From: Paraburkholderia sp. SG-MS1
GTDB taxonomy: Bacteria > Pseudomonadota > Gammaproteobacteria > Burkholderiales > Burkholderiaceae
DNA: 64,000 nucleotides
Reading direction: 5' to 3'
NCBI RefSeq assembly: GCF_012275575.1
Contig: NZ_NPIH01000238.1
Coordinates: 17,611 to 81,610 of the forward strand
Each line of letters begins with the position of its first letter. The first letter of the stretch is position 1. A program made the translations under genes and the position numbers. The notes below the pieces were generated by a model. The model saw only the letters and a list, made by a program, of their open reading frames with translations. It did no database searches and was not told the DNA's origin. This document shows, piece after piece, positions 57,843 to 64,000 of this stretch.

Positions 57843-58265
57843 ATGACTTCATTCCCTGAGATTGACTATCAGAAACAGCTTGTCGTATCTGGACTTGATG
57901 ATTTCTCTCCTAACGCGGCGCTGTCACAAGTGCATGGAGGTCAATTTGGATTGACCCCCGGATTATGGAGGCAGGCTGTTGTTGACTTTCTCCGCATTAA
58001 CGTTCACGCCGGACTTCTCGAAGGCACGCATCGCAAGGAGATATCAGGCGAAGCGGGAGCTCGTCTGTTAGAGAACCTGTTGAATTTCGGTGACAAGGCA
58101 AACAGCATGGACGCTGAAATACTCTGGAATGCCTTGTACTTCAACGCCACTCCAAAGCTTGCGGAGTTGCTAAGCGGCTTTCATTTAGATAGTTGGGATG
58201 CGCTCAGTCAAGGCCTGAATGGCCTGTTCATGGAATCTCTGAAAGAGATGTATTCAAAAGTCTAG
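57843..58265 (+). CDS. cdiI: Candidate immunity protein for this CdiA toxin
   Basis: A 140-residue acidic cytosolic protein starting MTSFPEIDYQKQLVVSGLDD, just 7 bases after the cdiA stop. Helical segments such as AEILWNALYFNATPKLAELL dominate; no signal peptide. Position, size and low GC compared with cdiA fit CdiI, which binds and blocks only its cognate toxin. No family is recognised. An ATG 12 codons upstream would overlap cdiA and is not favoured. Confidence 0.75.
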   Translation: MTSFPEIDYQKQLVVSGLDDFSPNAALSQVHGGQFGLTPGLWRQAVVDFLRINVHAGLLEGTHRKEISGEAGARLLENLLNFGDKANSMDAEILWNALYFNATPKLAELLSGFHLDSWDALSQGLNGLFMESLKEMYSKV

Positions 58266-58535
58266 ACCGGTCGCCAATATCAAAGGTTTTGGGCCCAGCG
58301 CGTGGAATAATCGGAACATTGAAGCCGTGATTTCAGCGTGACCAGTCGGATATACAACGGACAATCGCTCCGCGCTGAAGACGCCGGATGGCCAGGTTAT
58401 CTTGATGGACGTCACAAAGACCACCTTGAGGTTTTTGATGGAAACGGAAACTTTAAGTCTGTCGTCAATCTCGACGGCTCTGTGAGTTCTGACAAGACAA
58501 ATGCAGCATCTGGCCGGAAACTTAACGTCAAATGA
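58266..58535 (+). pseudogene. Orphan CdiA toxin-module remnant
   Basis: Translation of the frame from 58338 gives YNGQSLRAEDAGWPGYLDGRH-KDHLEVFDGNGNF and NLDGSVSSDKTNAASGRKL, ending at 58535. The pattern H-x-x-x-L-E-V-F-D-x-x-G-N-F with a final GRKL resembles the end of colicin-E3-type RNase domains. There is no ribosome site; upstream in another frame, PVANIKGFGPSAWNNRNIEA continues before it. It is therefore a fragment of an exchanged cdiA-CT, not an intact gene. Toxin class is tentative. Confidence 0.55.
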
Positions 58536-58952
58536 AACCCATAGAATTGACCCGGAACATGAATCCATACACGATCATCGCCAAAAATTGCCCTTGGTCT
58601 CCCGAGTATGACGAGGATTCGTTTATTGCGATTCTGCATGAAAAAAAACGAATGGCAAAGAGATCAATATTGGCTCCTTGAGTGGGCACTTTATGAAATT
58701 GTAAAAAAAGCAGAGAACTATGAGGAACTGTGCAGCCCGGTCTTCCGCATTTTTAGCGGCACAATGAGTACGATAAGTTCGCACTTTGATCAAAACGATT
58801 TGTTCGAGATCAAAAACCTCGAGCGCGAAGAGATTTATGAATTTCGCGAGCGAATTCAAATAGTCTTTGGAGGCTTTTTCGCTAAGCATATGTCCGAACG
58901 GGTCGTGTTCGAAGAGGAAAATCCGCTGCTCAGTGGAAAGCACAGATCCTGA
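58532..58952 (+). pseudogene. Orphan immunity gene split at an A8 tract
   Basis: The frame beginning at 58532 (or 58559: MNPYTIIAKNCPWSPEYDED) reads SFIAILHEK and then leaves the gene at AAAAAAAA (58641-58648). One base fewer would join it to NEWQRDQYWLLEWALYEI and REEIYEFRERIQIVFGGFF in the next frame, giving one immunity-like protein of about 130-140 residues, close to the Imm41 pattern as I recall it. The start overlaps the toxin remnant (ATGA). Natural slippage, decay or a sequencing error are all possible. Confidence 0.6.
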
Positions 58953-59011
58953 TCAGTTTTTTAGAATTTGATCATTCGGCTTGCCTGCAAGACCATCAAT
59001 TTAACTCGCGT

Positions 59012-60766
59012 ATGAAAATCCGAAAAAGGCTGGCGGCCTTGCCGCTCACAGCCATGGTATCGCTCGCGTCCAACGCGCAGCAGACGCCAACACCCGCCGA
59101 GACGGCCGCCGCGGCACGCGCAAACGCAGAACAGAACCAGCAGGTTCAACAACAGCACGAAGCGCAGCAACGCGAGGCGGCGGTCAACGCCCCGTCCATA
59201 CGCTCGACCATCGAGCGCACCTCAGGCTGGCCCGACCTGCCGGTCGAAACGCCGTGTTTCCGCATCGACACGTTCGTGCTGGACGTACCGTCGAGGCTAC
59301 CCGATCCAGTGCGTGCGCAAGGCGCATCCGCTCTGTCGCTCGACCGCTTCGCGTTTGTGCGCGAATGGCTCGACCACTACAGGGGGCAATGCGTCGGCAA
59401 ACAGGGCATCGATACGCTCACCAAAAGCCTGCAACAGCAGATCCTGAGCCGAGGCTACATCACGACACGCGTCCTGTTACCCGAACAGGATCTCTCAACC
59501 GGGACACTTAAGTTCGCGCTCGTGCCCGGCGTGATCAATCAGATTCGATTCTCCGATTCGTCCACACGCGGCACATGGAAGTCTGCATTCCCTGCGCGTG
59601 ACGGCGACGTGCTTAACCTGCGCGACCTCGAACAGGGCCTCGAACAGATGAAGCGCGTCGCCAGCCAGGACGTGTCCATGCAGATCGTCCCCACCAGCGT
59701 CCCCGGCGAGAGTGACGTAGTTCTGGACTTGAAACGTGCAAAACCTTGGACCGTCGTCGCCTCGATCGACAACTCCGGCACGCGCGCGACAGGCAAACTG
59801 CAAGGTAACCTGAGTCTCGGTCTCGACAACCCGCTCGGCCTGAACGACATCTTCAACGTGGGCGTGAGCCAGGACCTCGAATTCGGTGACAAAAGTCTGG
59901 GCTCGCATGGCTGGAACGGCTCGTATTCGGTTCCGTGGGGCTACTGGACCGGCACACTGTCGGCGTACACGAACACGTACTATCAGCAGATCGCGGGGGC
60001 CAACCAGATATTCGTCTCCAGCGGCAATGCGCAGACGGTCGACTTCAAGCTGCAACGCGTCCTGATGCGCAGCCAGAACAATGTCCTCGGCGCACAGTTC
60101 CGACTGACGAAGCGCTTTGGCGAGAGCTTCATCGAAGACACCGATATCCCCCAGCAGCACCGCAACAACACGTTTATCGAAGCGGCGCTGACCGATCGCC
60201 ACTATTTCGGTGCCGCGCAGTTCGACGGGTCGCTTGCATATCGTCAAGGCATTAGTGGCCTCGGCGCGACACCGGACTTTTACCCGGACGGCCCGACCTA
60301 CCGTTTCCGCATGGCCGTGCTCGACGCCAACCTGTCGGTACCGTTCCAAATCGCGAACCAGCCGCTCCGGTACGTGACGTCCGTGCATGGCCAGTTCACG
60401 AACAACACGCTGAACTACATCGACGACCTGACGATCGGCAGCCGCTACACCGTGCGCGGCTTCGACGGTGAAACGATGCTGGCCGCCGAACGCGGTTTCT
60501 ACTGGCGCAACGAACTCCAGTTGCCGATTGGCTCAACAGGCCAGTCGCTCTATGCGGGCATTGACTACGGCCATGTATTCGGACCGAGCGCCGTCTATCT
60601 TGCTGGCACACAACTGGCGGGCGCCGTGGTCGGCATCAGAGGCAGCACATCGGCGAAGGCCGGTGCGCTCGCCTATGACCTGTTTGCCGGCACCCCAATC
60701 TATAAGCCCTCGGGTTTTCCGACGGCGCAAGTAACGGTCGGCTTTCAGGTAACGGCGCAATTCTGA
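59012..60766 (+). CDS. cdiB: CdiB/BcpB outer-membrane transporter (ShlB/FhaC family)
   Basis: Two-partner-secretion pore that exports CdiA. The 584-residue protein has a short signal peptide (KRLAALPLTAMVSLASNAQQ), a Gln-rich helix that would plug the pore, a POTRA pair beginning FRIDTFVLDVPSRLP and LEQGLEQMKRVASQDV, and a C-terminal 16-stranded barrel (NSGTRATGKLQGNLSLGLDN, RGFDGETMLAAERGFYWRNE, the lid-lock block) that ends VTVGFQVTAQF with terminal Phe. It lies after the toxin/immunity genes, the A-I-B order known in Burkholderia bcpAIOB loci. Confidence 0.93.
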   Translation: MKIRKRLAALPLTAMVSLASNAQQTPTPAETAAAARANAEQNQQVQQQHEAQQREAAVNAPSIRSTIERTSGWPDLPVETPCFRIDTFVLDVPSRLPDPVRAQGASALSLDRFAFVREWLDHYRGQCVGKQGIDTLTKSLQQQILSRGYITTRVLLPEQDLSTGTLKFALVPGVINQIRFSDSSTRGTWKSAFPARDGDVLNLRDLEQGLEQMKRVASQDVSMQIVPTSVPGESDVVLDLKRAKPWTVVASIDNSGTRATGKLQGNLSLGLDNPLGLNDIFNVGVSQDLEFGDKSLGSHGWNGSYSVPWGYWTGTLSAYTNTYYQQIAGANQIFVSSGNAQTVDFKLQRVLMRSQNNVLGAQFRLTKRFGESFIEDTDIPQQHRNNTFIEAALTDRHYFGAAQFDGSLAYRQGISGLGATPDFYPDGPTYRFRMAVLDANLSVPFQIANQPLRYVTSVHGQFTNNTLNYIDDLTIGSRYTVRGFDGETMLAAERGFYWRNELQLPIGSTGQSLYAGIDYGHVFGPSAVYLAGTQLAGAVVGIRGSTSAKAGALAYDLFAGTPIYKPSGFPTAQVTVGFQVTAQF

Positions 60767-60813
60767 TGATGGCGTCGATCATTTCTGTTTTATTCAAAAG
60801 GAGAACAAGGAAC

Positions 60814-61482
60814 ATGTCAAAGATATATGGAGTTTCGGTGCTCGCTACCGCTCTGGCATTGGGCGGATGTGCAACGGAGTCGTCGCATTCGCTGCCGGTT
60901 CAGCCGGTGAGCGTTTCCCAGACGCCCTACGCGGGCCAGCGCATCGAGATGGCCGTGGGCAAATTCGACAACCGGTCCAGCTATATGCGAGGAATTTTCT
61001 CCGGCGGAGTCGACCGCCTTGGCGGGCAGGCCAAGACCATTCTGATCACCGCCCTGCAGCAGAGCGGGCGCTTCAATGTGCTCGATCGTGACAACCTCGA
61101 CGAAATCCGTCAGGAAGCTGGCTTCATGAAAAAGGGGCAGGCGATCAAGGGCGCGAACTTCGTCATCACGGGTGACGTCACCGAGTTTGGCCGCAAGGAA
61201 GTGGGTGATCGCCAGCTCTTTGGCATTCTCGGCAGCGGCAAGAACCAGGTGGCCTATGCAAAGGTCAGCCTCAACGTGGTGAATACCACGACCTCGGAAG
61301 TCGTGGCGTCGAGCCAGGGGGCGGGGGAATACAGCCTGTCGAATCGCGAGATCATCGGCTTTGGGGGCACCGCCAGCTACGACTCGACGCTGAATGGCAA
61401 GGTGCTTGACCTCGCGATCCAGGAGGCGGTCAACCACCTGGCTGCGCAGGTCGATCAAGGCGTGCTCAAGGTAACGCGATAG
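60814..61482 (+). CDS. CsgG/HfaB-family lipoprotein
   Basis: A 222-residue lipoprotein with lipobox ALGGC at residues 15-19 and the CsgG-family block MAVGKFDNRSSYMRGIFSGG, DRDNLDEIRQEAGF and NFVITGDVTEFGRKE. Relatives form or accompany outer-membrane export channels for curli or holdfast; this shorter type is of unknown function. AAGGAG lies before the ATG at 60814, and the gene begins 47 bases after cdiB, so it is probably cotranscribed. It opens a cassette with DUF4810 and DUF799 genes. Confidence 0.82.
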   Translation: MSKIYGVSVLATALALGGCATESSHSLPVQPVSVSQTPYAGQRIEMAVGKFDNRSSYMRGIFSGGVDRLGGQAKTILITALQQSGRFNVLDRDNLDEIRQEAGFMKKGQAIKGANFVITGDVTEFGRKEVGDRQLFGILGSGKNQVAYAKVSLNVVNTTTSEVVASSQGAGEYSLSNREIIGFGGTASYDSTLNGKVLDLAIQEAVNHLAAQVDQGVLKVTR

Positions 61483-61547
61483 GCGCACGACGCAGCGGCG
61501 TCGCACAGCTTTTCGTGCGACACACCACCACACTGACGGGATTCACA

Positions 61548-61919
61548 ATGAAACATACGCGCCCGATACGGGGAATGAGCCTGCCGGCAATGACAGTTGC
61601 GGTGCTCCTCACGGGATGTGCGGCAAGCAGCCCACCGCCCCTTTATCAATGGACTGGCTACCAGCCAGCAGTCTATGACTACCTGAGGGGAAACAAGGAC
61701 CCGCAGCAGCAGATCGACGCACTCGAAAAAGCGCTGCAGGAAATCCGCGCAAAGGGCGGCACGCCCCCGCCCGGTTTTCATGCGCAACTCGGGATGCTGT
61801 ACGCGAGCGTTGGCAAGGACGGGCCGGCTATGGAACAGTTCGGGGCCGAGAAAGAGCTGTTTCCGGAATCCTCGACCTACATGGATTTCCTGATGAACCA
61901 TAAAACGAAACAGCCTTAA
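61548..61919 (+). CDS. DUF4810 lipoprotein
   Basis: A 123-residue small lipoprotein: signal peptide MKHTRPIRGMSLPAMTVAVL with lipobox VLLTGC at residues 19-24, then the DUF4810 pattern PPLYQWTGYQPAVYDYLRG and PPPGFHAQLGMLYASVGKDG. The ATG at 61548 was chosen; a longer frame lacks signal sequence. It lies between the CsgG-like and DUF799 genes, as in other proteobacteria carrying this trio. Confidence 0.8.
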   Translation: MKHTRPIRGMSLPAMTVAVLLTGCAASSPPPLYQWTGYQPAVYDYLRGNKDPQQQIDALEKALQEIRAKGGTPPPGFHAQLGMLYASVGKDGPAMEQFGAEKELFPESSTYMDFLMNHKTKQP

Positions 61920-61929
61920 GCGAGCCGTC

Positions 61930-62595
61930 ATGTCCAGATTCCTTTCTTTCAGACTTTGGTTTGCCATCTCGACGTTCACGTTGCTGGCTGCGTGCGCGCA
62001 ACCCGTCAAGCATGTCGATTACACCGCCTTCAAAAACAGTCGGCCGCATTCAATCCTCGTTCTGCCGCCCGAAAACGATACGACCGACGTGCAGGCGACG
62101 AACAGCATGCTGTCGCAGATGACGATGCCACTTGCCGAAGCGGGCTATTACGTGGTGCCAGTGGCGGTGATGGATGAGACATTCCGCCAGAATGGCCTGA
62201 CCGTCCCGGCCGATATTCAGGCCACCTCGCCCGCAAAGCTTCGGGAGATCTTCGGTGCTGACGCAGTGCTGTATTCGAAGATCACGCAATTCGGCACCGC
62301 ATACCACGTGCTCGATAGTGCGACTGTCGTCACGGCGTCGGCGAAGCTGGTAGACCTGAGGACAGGCGATGTACTGTGGCAGGGGAGCGCGAGTGCCAAC
62401 AGCAATGAGGGGAACAACTACAGCGGGGGCGGCTTGATCGGCATGCTCGTGACCGCGGCGGTCAAACAGATTGCAAACTCTGTGACGGACAAGAGTCACG
62501 ATATTGCTGCCGTGACGAGTTACCGGCTGCTGCACGCGGGGCCGCCCAATGGGCTGCTATATGGTCCGAGATCGCCGAAATCCGGCACGGACTGA
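61930..62595 (+). CDS. DUF799 (GNA1162-type) lipoprotein
   Basis: A 221-residue outer-membrane lipoprotein with signal peptide and lipobox LLAAC at residues 18-22, then SILVLPPENDTTDVQATNSM, the family block of DUF799, and TAYHVLDSATVVTASAKLVD. The neisserial homologue GNA1162 is a surface antigen with a fold like TolB or PelC domains and may act in export. It starts ten bases after the DUF4810 gene. Confidence 0.82.
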   Translation: MSRFLSFRLWFAISTFTLLAACAQPVKHVDYTAFKNSRPHSILVLPPENDTTDVQATNSMLSQMTMPLAEAGYYVVPVAVMDETFRQNGLTVPADIQATSPAKLREIFGADAVLYSKITQFGTAYHVLDSATVVTASAKLVDLRTGDVLWQGSASANSNEGNNYSGGGLIGMLVTAAVKQIANSVTDKSHDIAAVTSYRLLHAGPPNGLLYGPRSPKSGTD

Positions 62596-62630
62596 GCAGG
62601 CCAGTTGCTTCAACCGGGCGCCGACGAGCC

Positions 62631-62656
62631 TGTCAGTTTTCTTGTGTGCCGAGGTC
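62631..62656. repeat. Left terminal inverted repeat of the IS256 element
   Basis: Begins TGTCAG and ends GTGTGCCGAGGTC; the right end, reverse-complemented, begins TGTCAG and ends GTGTGCTGAGGTC. The middle six bases differ. Confidence 0.75.
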
Positions 62657-62684
62657 ATGAGACGATACCGAAAGGAACGCCCTT

Positions 62685-63956
62685 ATGACCGAAACAACAA
62701 GCATGACAAAGAAGAGCAAGAAACCGAGCACGCCGAAGCTGTTTCCGGATGAACTGATTGATCAACTGCTGGCCCAGGTGCAGAACAAGGATGCCGAGTC
62801 GATTCTCGGTGAATCGGGCTTGGCCGGCCTGCTCAAGAAGCAACTCGCCGAGCGCATGCTGGCGGCCGAACTGACGCATCACCTGACGGCTGAGGCCGAG
62901 CAGGGCAACGCCGGCAACCACCGCAACGGCACGAGCCCGAAGACGGTCATCACGCCCAATGGCGAGTTGAATCTGGATATCCCGCGTGACAGGCAGGCGA
63001 CGTTCGAGCCGCAACTGGTCGGCAAATACCAACGTCGATTGCCGGGATTCGACGACCATGTGATCAGCATGTACGCGCGCGGTATGAGCGTGCGCGAGAT
63101 CCAGGGCCACTTGCTGGAGCTGTACGGACTGCAAGTGTCGCCCGACCTGATCTCCACCGTCACCGATGAAGTGCTGGCTGAAGTCGAGCAATGGCAGCAA
63201 CGACCGCTTGAGGCGATGTATCCGATCGTGTATTTCGACGCTCTGCGGCTGAAGATTCGCGACGAAGGCACGGTCAAAAACAAGGCGGTGTACCTGGCGC
63301 TGGGTATCCGCGCCGATGGCCGCAAGGAAGTGCTGGGCCTATGGATCGAACAGACCGAAGGCGCCAAGTTCTGGCTAAAGGTCTTCAACGAGCTGAAGAA
63401 CCGCGGTTTGCACGACATCCTGATTGCGGTGGTCGATGGCTTGCGCGGCTTTCCCGAAGCGATCGAGGCGGTTTATCCGGCCGCGCAGATCCAGACTTGC
63501 ATCGTGCATTTGATCCGCAATTCGCTGAATCTGGCGAGCTGGAAAGACCGCAAGCCGTTGGCTGCCGCGCTCAAGCCGATCTATCAGGCCGCCACGGCCG
63601 AAGCGGCGGCAGCCGCGCTCGAAGCCTTCGCTCAAAGCGACTGGGGCCGCAAATTCCCCACCGTGGCGGCGATGTGGCAGCGTCAATGGGAGCAGGTGAT
63701 CCCGTTCTTCGCCTATCCGCCCGAAGTGCGTCGGATTATATATACGACCAACGCCATCGAGAGCATGCACATGCAACTGTGCAAGATCGTCAAGAACCGC
63801 GGCCACTTCCCCAGCGACGAAGCCGCCAGCAAGCTGCTGTATCTGGCCTTGCGCAACATCGAAAAGGATTGGAAGATGCCGCCTATCACCTGGCGGCAAG
63901 CGGTCAATCAGTTCGCCATTCTGTTCGGCGAGCGCTTCACCAACGCCATCAGCTGA
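62685..63956 (+). CDS. IS256-family transposase
   Basis: A 423-residue DDE transposase. Catalytic acids lie in VYFDALRLKIRDEG, IAVVDGLRGFPEAI and TTNAIESMHMQL (the Glu). The N terminus has LFPDELIDQLLAQVQ and an HTH-like region; the C-terminal insertion contains PTVAAMWQRQWEQVIPFF. AAAGGAA precedes the ATG. It is complete and likely active. Confidence 0.93.
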   Translation: MTETTSMTKKSKKPSTPKLFPDELIDQLLAQVQNKDAESILGESGLAGLLKKQLAERMLAAELTHHLTAEAEQGNAGNHRNGTSPKTVITPNGELNLDIPRDRQATFEPQLVGKYQRRLPGFDDHVISMYARGMSVREIQGHLLELYGLQVSPDLISTVTDEVLAEVEQWQQRPLEAMYPIVYFDALRLKIRDEGTVKNKAVYLALGIRADGRKEVLGLWIEQTEGAKFWLKVFNELKNRGLHDILIAVVDGLRGFPEAIEAVYPAAQIQTCIVHLIRNSLNLASWKDRKPLAAALKPIYQAATAEAAAAALEAFAQSDWGRKFPTVAAMWQRQWEQVIPFFAYPPEVRRIIYTTNAIESMHMQLCKIVKNRGHFPSDEAASKLLYLALRNIEKDWKMPPITWRQAVNQFAILFGERFTNAIS

Positions 63957-63969
63957 GACTTTTTACAGC

Positions 63970-63995
63970 GACCTCAGCACACGAAATTCCTGACA
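63970..63995. repeat. Right terminal inverted repeat of the IS256 element
   Basis: Reads GACCTCAGCACAC then CCTGACA-like terminal bases, matching the left end in inverted orientation. Confidence 0.75.
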
Positions 63996-64000
63996 CGTCC

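Larger units (their letters stand above)
62631..63995 (+). mobile_element. IS256-family insertion sequence
   Basis: An element of about 1365 bases with one transposase gene and imperfect 26-bp terminal inverted repeats (62631-62656 and 63970-63995; 20 of 26 positions match). A target duplication cannot be judged because only five bases follow the right end. It lies 35 bases after the DUF799 gene and appears intact. Confidence 0.8.

Overview
The window looks like a Burkholderia/Paraburkholderia main chromosome: GC-rich, beta-proteobacterial housekeeping order (thiL-pgpA-pncC; accB-accC-prmA-DUF3426-tpx; nrdB beside a lysine/alanine histone-like gene; aroE-RNase II family-yqiA-mpl), an oxidative sugar pathway and a tricarballylate/citrate cluster. 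The species call is inferred from gene content only.

Layout. 1-3.6 kb: end of thiL, pgpA, pncC, a cupin-5 gene and, on the minus strand, pyrF. 3.7-14.25 kb: one long minus-strand sugar cluster read from an IclR regulator through dgoK, dgoA, a short-chain dehydrogenase, an AraFGH-type ABC importer, a second dehydrogenase, an SMP-30 lactonase and an aldose epimerase. Together these import a sugar, oxidise it to the lactone, open the lactone and feed KDPGal kinase and aldolase; the sugar-acid dehydratase step is not in the window. 14.7-19.8 kb: tcuR-like LysR gene, tcuA, tcuB and an MFS citrate/tricarballylate carrier. 19.9-26.8 kb: cell-wall, shikimate and RNA-turnover genes. 26.8-37 kb: TlpA thioredoxin, aroQ, acetyl-CoA carboxylase accBC, prmA, tpx, a PfkB kinase, a lipoprotein, the histone-like gene and nrdB.

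37.9-49 kb is an accessory island with disrupted reading frames. Its core is a tightly overlapped five-gene minus-strand operon at 39.0-44.7 kb: CD-NTase, Cap2 (E2-E1 fusion), Cap3 (JAB peptidase), Cap4 (DUF4297-type nuclease plus SAVED) and a DUF4238 gene. The first four make a recognisable type II CBASS anti-phage system; the translationally coupled DUF4238 gene is the unusual part. A consensus sigma-70 promoter overlapped by a 31-bp-spaced direct repeat precedes it. Next to it is a frameshifted DUF4365-TPR gene.

49.1-62.6 kb is a contact-dependent inhibition locus: a 2920-residue CdiA/BcpA, its candidate immunity gene, a broken orphan toxin/immunity module with an A8 frameshift, and the CdiB transporter, followed by a three-lipoprotein cassette (CsgG family, DUF4810, DUF799). 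The window ends in an IS256-family insertion sequence with visible imperfect terminal inverted repeats.
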